NCBI RefSeq assembly: GCF_003265705.1
Contig: NW_020312817.1
Coordinates: 31,955,820 to 32,019,819 of the forward strand
From: Callorhinus ursinus
Taxonomy: Eukaryota > Chordata > Mammalia > Carnivora > Otariidae
Reading direction: 5' to 3'
Length of the DNA stretch: 64,000 nt
Position numbers and translations under genes: made by a program. Shown piece by piece: positions 46,792 to 59,599 of the stretch (positions within the stretch are counted from its first letter, which is position 1; the number at the start of each line of letters is the position of its first letter). Under the pieces are notes generated by a model. It had not been told where the DNA came from, searched no databases, and saw nothing but the letters and a program-made list of their open reading frames with translations.

Positions 46792-46981
46792 ATGGCTTCG
46801 GTGACCAGAGCCGTGTTTGGAGACCTGCCGTCAGGGGCAGGGACAGTGGAGAAGTTCCAGCTGCAGTCAGACCTGCTGAAAGTGGACATCATCTCCTGGG
46901 GCTGCACCATTATGGCCCTGGAGGTCAAAGACAGGCAGGGCAAGGCGTCAGATGTGGTGCTCGGCTTTGCAGACCTGGAAG
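46792..46981 (+). CDS. GALM: GALM coding exon 1 (galactose mutarotase, N-terminus)
   Basis: First coding exon of galactose mutarotase (aldose 1-epimerase), the cytosolic enzyme that interconverts alpha- and beta-D-galactose (and glucose) and feeds the Leloir pathway. It begins at ATG 46792 (MASVTRAVFGDLPSG), where the mammalian protein starts, with G at +4. The 190 nt encode 63 residues plus the first base of codon 64, including the ISWGC strand of the beta-sandwich and ending FADLE. The donor is G|gtgggt, and codon 64 (Gly) is completed by exon 2. The reading frame is open upstream of the ATG to at least 46738, but without an in-frame ATG there. The exon lies in a GC- and CpG-rich stretch, consistent with a housekeeping promoter. 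The 5'UTR and transcription start are not visible from sequence alone. Identity is certain; only the first half of the gene is in the window. Confidence 0.97.
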
Positions 46982-47447
46982 GTGGGTTGAACTCTGCCCC
47001 GGGCTGCCGGGCCGGCCCCAGGCCCCGAGCGCCCCCGGACACGCGCCCGGATCAATCGGGCTGCTGGCGGCGGGGATCCAGAGGAAGTCCCCGAGCTTGG
47101 CGCCGTCAAGAGTGCTAGCAGTCGGCCAACTCTGTGTTTCCATCCAGTGTCCGGAAAAAAAGACAAGTGAATGCGAACAGCTACAGGACTTGGCCTCTGG
47201 TTATCCAGTTCGGCTTTGCTCTAATTAATTTAGAATAGTTGAGGGTAAGATGAAATCCCAGCAACCCAGGAGCCATATTTGAACTGCCAGGTCTGTGAGG
47301 GCAGGAGAGGTAAAAGCTGACTAGGGGGGTGTGGCTCCCCGTTCTTCCCCTGTGTTCTGAAGTAGGACAATCTAAGACCTGCCTTTTCTACTTGTTTTCT
47401 CCCCCATCAGATCCTCTTGACTGATTGTCTCAGAAATGCTCCAACAT

Positions 47448-47631
47448 GGGGACGCCTGGGTGGCTCAATCGTTAAGCGTCTGCCTTCAGCTCAGGTCATG
47501 ATCCCAGAGTCCTAGGATCGAGTCCTGCATCGGGCTCCCTGCACGTTGGGAGCCTGCTTCTCCCTCTGCCTGCCGCTCTCTCTCTTTCTCTGACAAATAA
47601 ATAAAATCTAAAGAAGGAAGGAAAGAAAGAA
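47448..47631 (+). mobile_element. can-SINE, GALM intron 1
   Basis: Sense copy with GAAGGAAAGAAA tail. Exact TSD AGAAATGCTCCAACAT at 47432-47447 and 47632-47647. Confidence 0.95.
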
Positions 47632-48872
47632 AGAAATGCTCCAACATAGCTCAATGGGTGCAGAAGTGGAAGACCGACTCATTGTCTAGCAATGAGGTCT
47701 CCCAACTAAGGATGAACTTCTAGTGGAATCCGTGGGCAATTAGGATCATGTATGAATCCATGCATTCAAAAACGGTTCATTCAGTCTCTCATTCAGTGAG
47801 ACAGACATGGTCCTCACCCTCACAGAGCTTGCCCTTTAGCTGGGGAGATAGACATTAGCCAAATAATCATGATTACTCATGATTCATGAATCAGGATTCA
47901 TGAATAATTACACTTGCAGTTTGATCTCAGCAAAGGAAAATGGACGCAGAGCTATCTCTTGTCCCTGCTGTGTAGCTAGACATTGGAGATAAGGTCTGAA
48001 ATAAAGTTGGCAAAGGGAAACTGCTTGAAGATAAATACCCTTTGCTCAGTGGAAGGGGTGTGCACAAAAACTGCTGGAGAGGAGGTTTGAGGTTTTCCTT
48101 TGGGTGCGTCTTTCTATCTGCTTGGTTCTTTAGCTAATGTAACATGGCTCATGGTTAGAAGTCAACAGAAAACTCCGGGTCTTGGTTTTTCCCTGGTGGG
48201 GGTTCAGATCTTCTGCCTTCAGAGTCAGAAGGCAGGAGGGCTGACAAGTGACAAAAGAGGACTCTTAGTCATTCTGCTGAGTCACCACTCTGTTAGTAGC
48301 ATAGCTATTTTCTGGGCTGACGCAGAATCACAAAGAGATTACTTGGCTGGTGCAGAATTGCCCAGTGGAGTTGAAGAATTCGACGTGGGGCCTAGAATTC
48401 CAGAGCCAGCAAAGCATTGGAGATGCTAAGCTGTCAGCATCTACTTTTACCACCTCCTCCATCTCTGCTTTATTGCCGTTCAAGAGATAGCGGCCCTCCC
48501 TCTGCACCTCTACACACACACATTCACCTACCCTCCCTCCTTCCCCGTTTTAGTTCCGCTGCAAGAGTCACGCGGATCTTCAAAGACAGAGCGTCTGTGG
48601 AACTCTTAGGAACTGCGTGCGGGGACATGACACCTGGGAAGTAGCAGTGTCTTCATGGGCGTGGAAGTGCCGATTTTGTGAGGGCATCCATACAGTGGAG
48701 TCGTCTCTGAGTCTAGGACTCCTGTGGGAATCTGGGTGAAGAAAGTATTATCCCCACATGTTCTTAAAAGGGAGAAAAAAAACCAGATGCCCTCAGATTA
48801 TGGGGATCTGGCTTGTGCTGTATTGCCCTCCACGTTAGTAACCTGTCTTGAGAACATTAAATAGCATTTTCT

Positions 48873-49051
48873 TTTCTTTTTAAAAAAGATTTTATTTATT
48901 TATTTGAGGGAGAGAATGAGATAGAGAGAGCATGAGAGGGGGAGGGTCAGAGGGAGAAGCAGACTCCCGATGTGGGACTCGATCCCGGGACTCCAGGATC
49001 ATGACCTGAGCCGAAGGCAGTCACTTAACCAACTGAGCCACTCAGGCACGC
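48873..49051 (-). mobile_element. can-SINE, GACCCTC subtype, internal deletion
   Basis: Reverse copy missing about 20 bp at cagactcccgatgtgggact. TSD AATAGCATTTTCTT at 48859-48872 and 49052-49065. Confidence 0.95.
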
Positions 49052-49491
49052 AATAGCATTTTCTTATTAGGATACATCACAGGCTTCCCAAAAAGGTTGA
49101 ATCAAAGCCTCTAAAATATTCTGGGTGCTGGGTTGAGACAGACATCCTCATTCCTATGCTATAATTTAGATAATTGAATTATTGATTTTAAAAGGAAAGC
49201 ACACTATTTTCAGAAGAGGAGAAGTTGGAAAAGAGCCCTCAGAATATCAATTAGTGCTTTCTAATATGTGCAGCCATCCTCGTGGTTATTGCAAGTGGCC
49301 CTTTGTTCCCTTTTTACAGCCCTTTCAGTTTTTTTGTAGATTTTTTCAGTATTGTTAAAGATAAAAGAAGACTTCATATATGTCATAACAGGAAGCATAT
49401 TTGTCTGGGTTAGAGTAGTGTGAAATGGTGCTCTACTACTATTTTGATTAATTCTTGTGTATTAAAACCCCTGGTAAGAAACTGGCAAAAA

Positions 49492-49606
49492 TGGGCACCT
49501 GGCTAGCTCAGTTGGTGGAGAGTACGGCTCTTGATCTCGGGGTTGTGAGTTTGAGCCCCCCCAGTTGGGTGTAGATATTACTTAAAAAAAAAATCTTAAA
49601 AAAGAA
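49492..49606 (+). mobile_element. Short-form can-SINE
   Basis: gggcacctggctagctcagt, gttgggtgtagatattactt, A-tail. GALM intron 1. Confidence 0.9.
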
Positions 49607-49648
49607 AAAAATTGCTAACAGTGATTGTCTTTAAGAAAAGACATCGAG

Positions 49649-49824
49649 GGGTGCCTGGGTGGCTCAGATGGTTAAGCGTCTGCCTTCGGCTCAGGTCATG
49701 GTCCCGGGGTCCTGGGATCGAGTCCCGCGTCGGGCTGCCTGCTTCTCCCTCTGCTTCTCTCTCTCTCTCCCTCTCTCTCTCCCTCTGTCTCTCATGAATA
49801 AATGAATACAATCTTAAAAAAAAA
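49649..49824 (+). mobile_element. can-SINE
   Basis: Sense copy. TSD AAGAAAAGACA[T/C][C/T]GAG at 49633-49648 and 49825-49840. Confidence 0.95.
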
Positions 49825-50609
49825 AAGAAAAGACACTGAGTAGCTGGGGTGGAGGGTTAAGAAGGAGACTTTATTTTCACTGCATATTCTTTTGGAATAT
49901 CTGAATATGTAAGTATGATATAAACAAAACAGAGGTAAATCATTTAACGCTACAAGACATGACAGAATATGACAGAGTAGGGGGTTATCTTGACATTACT
50001 ATGTCCCCAAAACGTTTTGAGCCACAGGGAGGAGCTAAGCATGGATAATTCCATGAGACATGGTCCTTTCCTAACTGCCAGGTTAGATGTGAACGCTCTC
50101 CAGTTTCCCAGATAGCTTATATAATCTGCCTGGATCATGGCCATGACCAGAGGTCAGAATGGTTCAATTTCTCCCTGGGAAAATTGGATCTTTCTTCTGT
50201 AGAATTCTAAAGAGGTAAATCCTAGGATCTTTTAGTTACAGCCTGGAAAAATCAGTAATGCCTCCTATGAATTTTTCTGCCATTTTTTTGTACTTAAAGT
50301 ACTTAAAAATGCTTTTCATCTTCCTGTCCCACCTACAGTCATTATGACTTCTTTCAAAACCTGTGATGAGACTATTTGCCTGTAAGCCACAGGTATAAAC
50401 AACCTACCCACACAGTCACCGCCTGCCTGCCCCTTTATCTTCCCCCCAGTCACCACCAAATACCCAGCTATTACTGCCATGAGAGCCATTATGGAAAGAA
50501 ATAGAAAAAACAGACTTTGTGTTTTTCGAAAACCGCTGTTCATAGCAGGGTGGAGGAAAAGGGAGGGGCTCCGTATTGCAGATGCCGGAGAGTGCCCTTA
50601 GAGGAAACT

Positions 50610-50775
50610 GAGGATTCCTGGTTTAGATCTCTGCTTTGTCCCTTAAAGCTGTGGGACCTAAGCAAGTTATTTAACCTCCCCAGACTTATTTCCTCACCTA
50701 AATTAATGGATAATGATGATTAAATGTGCTACCAGCTGTGATAGTGTCTGGGTAGTGAACAATCAATAGCTTTTA
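50610..50775 (+). mobile_element. MIR fragment
   Basis: Sense MIR: acctaagcaagttatttaac, then taatggataatgatgattaa and gatagtgtctgggtagtgaa. Diverged. Confidence 0.65.
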
Positions 50776-51272
50776 TCTCTTTTCCTTCCCTTGCCTCCAA
50801 ATACCTTCCCTCACACTCCTGGAAACTTTTACTTCACTTAGTTAATACTGAAAAAAGGGCATGAAGATCCATGTGGATAACCAGCAGCCATTGAAAATAT
50901 ATAAAATACTGGGGACAATTAAAATGCTTGTCAATGAAAGTAATGGCTGTTTTCCTCCAAAAGCCAAAGGAAAGTCATTCAGGTTGTAGAACCTTCGCCT
51001 GGGATTAGTAGGCACTTTTATTTCAGACTTTAGGGGACTCTGGCTGAAATTTGGGCTGTATGAGGTGGACAGCACAGCTGGAGTCCTTGGGATGGTAGAG
51101 GAGTGGAAAGATCCATTAATATATTCGGGCCAGTCCTTTGCCCAGGTAAAGGGACAGACTTTTCCTCTACCCTTTATCCCACGTCAGCAATGGGCTTGAT
51201 TAAATCATTCGTGGCTTGACCTACAAACTTTGCCCTTTTTGCATGGAAAACAGTATTTTCTGCATTTCAAAA

Positions 51273-51464
51273 ATGTCTTTATTTTATCCTTTAAAAGTTT
51301 TTGAAAAATATTTATTTATTTGACAGAGAGAGAGAGAGATAGCGAGAGAGGGAACACAAGCAGGGGGAGTGGGGGAGGGAGATGCAGGGCTCCATCCCAG
51401 GACCCTGGGATCATGACCTGAGCTGAAGGCAGATGCTAAACAACTGAGCCACCCAGGTGCCCCA
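51273..51464 (-). mobile_element. can-SINE with extra 3' sequence
   Basis: Reverse copy. Exact 19-bp TSD TATTTTCTGCATTTCAAAA at 51254-51272 and 51465-51483. Between the left TSD and the tail are about 30 bp not belonging to the SINE (51273-51302), with an AATAAA on the minus strand. Confidence 0.9.
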
Positions 51465-51928
51465 TATTTTCTGCATTTCAAAAGAAGCTTTTTAGGCTTG
51501 TCCTATTCAGAATTTGAGGACTGTCACTTTCTGTAATTCTGATTTGATATAAAACTTAGTAACATATCAAGATAGTATAAAATCCATTTGTTCTGAAGAG
51601 TTTTTCGGAGACAGTTGGGAGCAGTAGTTTCTGCTGTCTTTATGGTTCAGTCATTGAAAACTTCCTCTAAACCAAGCACTGACAAGTGCTTCTTATCTCC
51701 ATGGGCTATTTACTGTGGCCAGATAGTGGTCCCTTCTGAGGGAATTCTTGCAAGCCCATGAACCAGCAGCATTGCTGTTGGATTTGTCGTTGTCTCCACG
51801 GAGAGTTGGGGCTCCGTGTACATTTGTTGAATGGATCAAAGTAGTAATCAAAGATAGATACAGCCAAATAATTTTGAACAAAAATTCTGCTTTTCTTCAC
51901 GTTTTTGAGCTCCTGAAAAGCAGATGAA

Positions 51929-53018
51929 TGGCCCACATTATACATCATCAGGGAAATGCAGATTAAAATAATAGTGAGGGTTACCAGAATGGCCAAAATC
52001 CAGAACACTGACAACCCCAAATGCTGGTGAGGATGTGGGGCAACAGGAAATCTCATTCATTGCTGGTGGGAATGCAAAATGGTACCGCCGCTTTGGGAGA
52101 CAGTTTGATTGTTTCTTACAAAACCCAACATACTCTAACCATATGATCAAGCAGTCATGCTTCTTGGTAGTTACTCAAAGTAGTTAAAACCTTATGTCCA
52201 CACACACACAAACTTATGTCCACAAAAAAACCTGCACAAAGGTGTTTATAAGCAGCTTTATTCATAATTGCCAAAACAAGCAACCAAGATGTCCTTTAGT
52301 AGGTGGACAAATAAACTGGTACATCCAGACAATGGAATATTATTCAATGCTAAAAAGAAATGAACTGTCAAGCCACAAAGAGCCACTAAAGCCCATCTGA
52401 AAGGGCTATATACTATCCAATTCCAACTATGACATTCTGAAAAAGGCAAATTTATAGAGACAGTAAAAAGATCTGTGGTTGCCAAGGGCTAGGGGGATGG
52501 GAGAGATGAGTAGGCAGAGCACAGAAGATTTTTAGGGCAGCGAAAATACTCTGTATTATAATGATGGATACATATCATTATTCATTTGTCCAAACCCATA
52601 GAATGTACAACACCAAGAGAGAGCCCTACTGTTGAACTAGGGACTTTGGGTGATAATGATTATGTCAGTGTGGGTTCATCAATTATTAGAAATGTGTCTC
52701 TCTGATGGGGGGGTGTTGGTAATGGGAGAGGCTATGCATGTGTGGGGACAGGGGATGTATGGGGAATCTGCACTTTTGCTCAATTTTGCTGTATACCTAA
52801 AACTGCTCTAAAAAATAAAGTCTAGGATTCCTGGGTGGCTCAGTCAGTTAAGTGTCTGCCTTCGGCTCAGATCATGATCCCAGGGTCCTGGGATCGAGTC
52901 CTGAATGGGGCTCCTTGCTCAGCAGAGAGCCTGCCTCTCTCCCTGCCTCTCCCCCTGCTTGTGCTCTGTCTCACAAATAAATAAATAAAATCTTTTAAAA
53001 ATAAAGTTACTGAAAAAA
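51929..53018 (+). mobile_element. L1 fragment in GALM intron 1, sense
   Basis: Contains ORF2 C-terminal-region sequence (gaaatgcagattaaaa, cattgctggtgggaatgcaaa, caatggaatattattca) and a 3'UTR. Flanks share a repeat around AAAAGCAGATGAA (51915-51927 and 53019-53031), a likely TSD. ORF2 is disrupted. A SINE (52825-53000) lies in its A-rich tail. Confidence 0.8.
52825..53000 (+). mobile_element. can-SINE in L1 tail
   Basis: Sense copy. AAAAATAAAGT flanks both sides, in the A-rich end of the L1 at 51929-53018. Confidence 0.93.
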
Positions 53019-53244
53019 CAAAAGCAGATGAAGCAAAACCAAGAGAAGTTTTCCTGGCCCATTGGAACTCCTTTTGGTTACCCAGTGTAAGGAGTTTTAA
53101 AGCTGCAGCTTCAGAAAGAGAGGAGGGTGGGGAGGGAGGTGGGAGCTGGTGGAGAGGTCAGTCTGGCCTACGCGAAGGGATGGTAGTAAGATCGATTCAT
53201 CAGAAAGCCTTGTTTTCAAACAATGTGATGCTTCAGAGTAAGTC

Positions 53245-53462
53245 CTTAGGAGCCAGACTGTTCAAATCCAGGTTCTTCTGATAACTAGCTGTGTTTGGGG
53301 GCAAGTTACTTAGCCTTTCTGTCCTCAGTTTCCACATCTATAGAAGGAGGGTAATAATACCGTCTAGCTCGTAGACCTATCCTGAAGATGAAATGAGTTA
53401 AACGTAGAGCATTTAGAAAGTAGCCGAGCCTTAGGAAGAACTCGGTGTTAGCTATTATGATA
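53245..53462 (+). mobile_element. MIR
   Basis: Nearly complete sense MIR: aggagccagactgttcaaat, gcaagttacttagcctttct, ctcagtttccacatctatag, ttagctattatgatag. Confidence 0.8.
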
Positions 53463-53672
53463 GTCCATGAGCAGGACTCTGAGGACCTGCAGGTTAGCAG
53501 GGGAGTGAATCAGGAGAGACCTGGAAGAGAATGGTTAATGTTTCACTTGTGCCCAACTGGCTGAGTAATGGGAACCTATGGTCTGTAACTGGCCCTAATG
53601 GTTCAAGGTCTGTATCCTGAGAACCCCTCCAGCCATGGTAAAAATTCATATGCTTGAATTGCATACTCTTCT

Positions 53673-54456
<784 letters not shown>

Positions 54457-54772
54457 GAATTATATACTCTTCTCATCCACATAGACGGGATGGATACAGA
54501 GTACCACAGGAAAGGGGGATGGAATTCCAAGGGCATCTGAGTGAAAAACAGAGTAGACAGTGATGCTAGTGATAATGCAAAAAACAAACTACCTCCAAAC
54601 CTTAGTCTCTACCATTGTAATCGTATGGTAGAGGAATTTAAAGAGAAGGAAAGATCTATTTAAACATTCCTGTGCACAGACTTGTAAGTAAAAGGGCACA
54701 AGCACATTGCTTTTTATAGCCACTAAAAAGCCCCACAACAATTTGCTCATCAGTATGCCATGTAGCATGGTA

Positions 54773-54982
54773 GGGCGCCTGGGTGACTCAGTCAAGTTAG
54801 TGTCTGCCTTCAGCTCAGGTCATGATCCCGGGGTCCTGGGATCGAGCCCTGTGTTGGGCTCCTTGCTCAGCGGGAAGCCTGCTTCTCCCTCCCTCTGCCT
54901 GCTGCGTCCCCTGCTTGTGCTCTCTCTCTCTCTTGCTATCTCTCTCTGTCAAATAGATAAACAAAATCTTTAAAAAAAAAAA
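54773..54982 (+). mobile_element. can-SINE
   Basis: Sense copy (ggcgcctgggtgactcagtc) with a 3-bp shift in the head (caagttagtg). Flanks share ATGGTAG. Confidence 0.93.
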
Positions 54983-54989
54983 GGAATAT

Positions 54990-55230
54990 GGTAGATGGAT
55001 ATGTAGTCACATGGACAGATCTTAAGGCATTTGATAAATGAGAACTTGCAAAACGATGTGCATAGTACGATCCTCTTTATATAAATATTGCATTTGTGTA
55101 ATTGTACGTGCTTCTCTATAGTTAATTAAAAAACAAAAAAACTGGAAGTGTATACACCAAACTGTTAGCATTGGTTGTCACTGGGAAGAAGAAGAGTTGA
55201 GGCATAAAAGAGGGACTTTCACGTTTTACT
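54990..55230 (+). mobile_element. Old L1/HAL1-type fragment
   Basis: Diverged LINE 3' end (cgatcctctttatataaata, cactgggaagaagaagagtt). A SINE inserted at its tail. Confidence 0.45.
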
Positions 55231-55234
55231 CTTT

Positions 55235-55443
55235 TTTGTTTTTAAAGATTTATTTATTTGTTTGAGAGAGAGAGCGGGTGAGGGGCAGGTAAAGGGCAAA
55301 GGGAGAGAGAGAATCTCAAGCAGACTTCTCACTGGGCATGGAGCTTGACGTGGGGCTCTATCTCACAACCCCAAGATCATGATCATGACCTGAGCCAAAA
55401 TCAAGAGTCAGACACTTAACCAACTGAGTCACCCAGGAGCCCC
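55235..55443 (-). mobile_element. can-SINE, older type
   Basis: Reverse copy. TSD TTTCA[C/T]GTTTTA[C/T]TCTTT at 55217-55234 and 55444-55461. A GATCAT duplication is at 55374-55385. Confidence 0.94.
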
Positions 55444-55542
55444 TTTCATGTTTTATTCTTTATTAAGGTTGCCAGATTTAGCAAATGAAAATACATGAAA
55501 ATACACCTGATTAAATTTGAATTTCAGATAAATAACAAATGG

Positions 55543-55911
55543 GGTTTTTTTGGTTGTTTTTTTAAACTTTTTATTTTTTTCTTGTTTTTTAAGATTTTAT
55601 TTATTTATTTGACAGAGTGATAGAGAGAGCACAAGTAGGCAGAGAGGCAGGCAGAGGGAGAGGGAGAAGCAGGCTCCCCACCGAGTGGGGAGCCCGACGC
55701 GGGGCTCAATCCCAGGACCCTGGGATCGTGACCTGAGCTGAAGGCAGACGCTTAACCGACTGAGTCACCCAGGCCCCCATGCTTTTTTAAACTTCTTAAA
55801 AAAGTTTTTCTTCATTTATTTAAGTAATCTCTACAGCCAGCTTGGGGCTCGAACTCATGACCCCAAGGTCAAGAGTCACATGCTCTTCTGACTGAGCCAG
55901 CCAGGCACCCC
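55543..55911 (-). mobile_element. Short-form can-SINE, split
   Basis: Reverse short copy (cagcttggggctcgaactca to ccagccaggcacccc) whose tail holds another SINE. AACAAATGG lies on both outer sides. Confidence 0.85.
55575..55781 (-). mobile_element. can-SINE nested in the previous
   Basis: Reverse copy with aagtaggcagagaggcaggc. Target about CTTTTTTAAACTT[T/C]TTA at both ends, within the outer SINE tail. Confidence 0.9.
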
Positions 55912-56149
55912 AACAAATGGTTTTTCAAGTGTTAAGTATGTCTCATGCATAATAATAATATGGTTGTACTTATTCTAAAAAATTATTTATTGTTTATCTG
56001 AAATTCAGATTCAGCTGGGTGTCCTGTATTTCCTCTGACAAGCCTACTCTATACATTTGTTTAATGCTCTTTAAAGGGTAGTTTCATGAAATAATTGTAT
56101 TATTCTAAAAAAAATAAAAAGAAGAAGAATTCTCAAGACAACACAAATA

Positions 56150-56349
56150 TATGTTTAGGAAATGTTTAGTTAAGGAAATTGGCCTAGAAAAGAGCAGATT
56201 ACAAAGCAGCATGTAAATTAAGACTCCACTTCTTTATAAAAAGAAGAAGAAAAGCACATGTCTGCATGTACTAAAAGGCAGGAGGCTATACATAAGAATA
56301 TTAACAATAGTTCCCTCTGGTGATGAGATTAGGATGATTTAAATTTCTT
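56150..56349 (+). mobile_element. Old L1/HAL1-type fragment
   Basis: Resembles an old LINE 3' region (ccacttctttataaaaagaa, agttccctctggtgatgaga). It continues past the SINE to about 56600. Weak. Confidence 0.4.
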
Positions 56350-56524
56350 GGGGCACCTGGGTGGCTCAGTCGGTTGCACATCCGACTCTTGGTTTTGGCC
56401 TGGTCATGATCTCATGGGTCGTGAGATCCAGCCCCAAGTGGGGCTTTGTGCTCAGTGCAGAGTCTGCTTAAGACTCTCTCTCCCTCTCCTTCCCCTCCCC
56501 CGCTCAAATAAATAAATATAAAAA
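56350..56524 (+). mobile_element. can-SINE, older type
   Basis: Sense copy (ggggcacctgggtggctcag). AAATTTCTT flanks both sides. Confidence 0.92.
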
Positions 56525-56664
56525 ATAAATTTCTTCTTTGTGCTTTATGAAGTTCTTTCACAATGTTTATAAAGAACACGCATTACTTTTGGAAAGGGAA
56601 AGCGTCGTGTGTAAAGAACACCATTTTCCTGTGCTCCCCTGAGGAGTTGAATATGCCCAAGTTG

Positions 56665-56867
56665 GGGGCGCCTGGGTGGCTCAGTCGTTAAGCGGCTGCC
56701 TTCGGCTCAGGTCATGATCCCAGGGTCCTGGGATCGAGCCCCGCATCGGGCTCCCTGCTCGGCGGGGAGCCTGCCTCTCCCTCTCCCACTCCCCCTGCTT
56801 CTGTTCCCTCTCTCGCTGTGTCTCTCTCTGTCAAATAAATAAATAAAATCTTAAAAAAAAAAAAAAA
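56665..56867 (+). mobile_element. can-SINE, young, next to GALM exon 2
   Basis: Near-consensus sense copy. Exact 16-bp TSD GAATATGCCCAAGTTG at 56649-56664 and 56868-56883. Its A-tail ends 117 bp before the exon 2 acceptor. Confidence 0.97.
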
Positions 56868-56984
56868 GAATATGCCCAAGTTGTTCCTACTTTCAGCTGC
56901 TCTCAGAAGAAAGGGGTGGGCAGCACTGTGAGCCTCACCCTCGGTTTGAGGTTTTAAAAAACCATTCCATCTCATGTCCTGCAG

Positions 56985-57139
56985 GCTACCTCCAAAAGCA
57001 GCCCTACTTTGGAGCCGTGGTTGGCAGGGTGGCCAACCGAATTGCCAAAGGAACATTCACGTTGGACGGGAAGGAGTATAAACTGGCCATTAACAATGGG
57101 CCCAACAGTCTGCATGGAGGAGTCAGAGGGTTTGATAAG
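56985..57139 (+). CDS. GALM: GALM coding exon 2
   Basis: Second coding exon, 155 nt, residues 64-115 (from [14 protein letters not shown] to GGVRGFDK). The acceptor is tcctgcag|GC and the donor AAG|gtgagt. Exons 1 and 2 total 345 nt, exactly 115 codons, so the junction to exon 3 is phase 0. It carries the [10 protein letters not shown] segment and NSLHGG, whose histidine is residue 107. In the family this histidine contacts the sugar and helps catalysis. All residues expected around these motifs are present and there is no stop or frameshift. A full-length SINE ends only 117 bp upstream of the acceptor. Confidence 0.97.
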
Positions 57140-57449
57140 GTGAGTCAGGGGCACTGGACAGAGTCCTCACCTGGCGTACTTCACAGAGAACCTTCAAACA
57201 TACCATCTTTTCTCCAGGCTCAATCCTAGGCCCTACAGCAAATGCGTGGGGGAGGTGATAGAGGAAAGAGGCTGATCCAGGGACTCGGGGGGAGCAGATG
57301 CGCTGGCCCTGTTCCAGGACCCATCCTTCTGTAGCTCTTCGGACTGTAACAGGCAGGGGAGCCCGGAGTGAAAAGGAAAGACAGGGAATGACTTTCTCCT
57401 CGTCGGGACCAGGAAGTCCAGTGGACCTTGGGCGCAACGGAAAAGTGGC

Positions 57450-57620
57450 TTAAAACTAGTACCTGCCACTTACTGTACAAGGCATTTGCACATCTTCTCT
57501 CTCATGCTTACGAGAGCCCTGCGTTATTGCCAAATGAGAAATCTGAGGGTCTGAAAGGCCATATAACGCCTAGGTTGGGTGGCCTGGCCCACAGCCCTCA
57601 TTTCTACACATAACCGCTGG
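57450..57620 (-). mobile_element. MIR fragment
   Basis: Antisense MIR: cacttactgtacaaggcatt, cgagagccctgcgttattgc, caaatgagaaatctgagg. In GALM intron 2. Confidence 0.6.
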
Positions 57621-59599
57621 TGTAGGTGCTCCCGGTCCAACACACACCCCTGAAACTGCCGCTGAGGCCCCACCCCCACCCCACAGTGTGGTGCCACATC
57701 CAGGCGTAGCCTTCCACTGAGGTGCCTCATGCCTCAAAATTACCTCAGATCCTCCCCCAGTTACCTCTTTCCACATTAAAACTCCCATTCCCCAAGTGAA
57801 TCCCTGGAAAAACAAGGTTCGGACTGCCAGCTGATCAGACAGCTTCTCCCTGAAGTAGAGATGCCTGGTGTGCTTCCTAGCTGTGTGGGAGTCAGAGGGT
57901 TAACCCCCCGCGACTCTCTTACTAGTCTAATTTCAGGGAGATAATTTTGGTAGCTAACTCTCCTTTAAATTATAGCCCCTCCCCCATTTGTTTCCTAAAG
58001 AAGAGCCAGAAAATACTGGAACATGTATGGCAGTTAAAGATCACTGTTTCCTCCTTTCTGCCTCTTACTGCCTCCTGTCCTGTTGAAGGAAGTTGGTCAC
58101 TCTCTTTCCCGTCTCACCGACTTCCCGTCTGTAGCCTAGAACCGCACTGCCCCGTCTCTTCCCTGTTCCTCCGTGAATGGACTCCTCACACCAGGAAGGC
58201 ATGAAGGCAAGGGGTAGCCTCGGTCCTAGCAGTACTAGGGCCGAGGGTCTCCGTAATATGGCAGACCCATGGGCAAAGCCCAGCCAGGGGAAGTTAGGCC
58301 CAGCTCTGTTCTGACAGGGATTTTCAGAAGAGCCTCAGAACAGCACCTGTTCTGGCTTGGTGCTCTTCCCTCTGTTCCACTGTGGGGTTTTCTGTGGTGT
58401 TGCTTCACGTGTGTGCCCTGTAAAAACAGCCCAGTAGTGAGTCAACACATCCTTCAGTGCACTGTGCCTCCTGAGTTCCTTCTGTGAACAGGGCAGCATA
58501 ATATGGCAGGGATTCCTGAGACTCCCCTATAGCGAGGGAGCCAGACCCTTCGATAAATAGCTGTTCTAGGCAACCAGCCCCCTCATACAGATGCCAGTGG
58601 TGTGCTATAGAAACCAGGTGTGGACAGATTCATAGCAACTCAGGAGGGAGGATTGGAACCACCCTTGAAGAAAGAATAGCATTTCGTTTAGTAGGTAGGT
58701 CCTGGAAAAAATGGCTGTGCAGAAGCCCAGAAACGGTGGGGGAAAGACTTGGAATGTGATTCCTGGAGATATTGAAAGCTTTTGAACTGTAAGCTTTCGC
58801 ACAGTGACATGAGCAGTATTGGATGAACTTTGTTTCCAGTTGTATTTCATCTCAACAATTACTGAACAAATAGCTGGTTTGTAGATACGTCTTTTTCTAT
58901 TTATATCAACACATTTTTTTTAAAAGATGAAATTTGAATAACTTAACAGGATTAGAAATGGCATATAAGTAGGCCTAGAGATGCAAACGTGGAAATTTTT
59001 CAGGAAATTCGGAAAGTGCAGGGTCAGGGATATTCTCCCATGAATAGAAATTGTGTGTTCCACAAAACTATACTTATCTGATAATATTGGTTTACACAAA
59101 AAACTTTCCACTGTGTTCTTTCTCTGAAGGACAAGACCTAGGTAGCAATTGAAGAACACTTTATTTCAAATATTTTATTCCTAAAATTTTCCATTTGGGG
59201 GATTCTTTTTTCTTTTTTTAATCATGCATATAACCGGCTTTTGTATTTTAAGTGTCTTGAAAGTTCAACATTTCTAGGAGATAACTAGGGTGTAAAATTA
59301 ATTTTTTACTAAGGTCAGTAAATTTGTTTCAGATACCAGCTGCTTTCCCATAGGTAAATGCAGAGACCTCTGCTCCTGCTGGGCTCCCCTTCCTGGTAAA
59401 GGTGGGATCTCTCAACATCAGTGACAGAGATCCAGGCCATGCTAGGAGCAGGTGGGCAGAGCCCGGGCTCAAAGGCCATTCCTGTGACCCCACAGAAATT
59501 ATTATCTTTCAAGTCTATTTGGAATGACAGTGTTTGGCCTCAACTCTTCTGTTGACAGAAGGAGATTCAAACAAAACATTCACTGAAATGAAGATGTGG

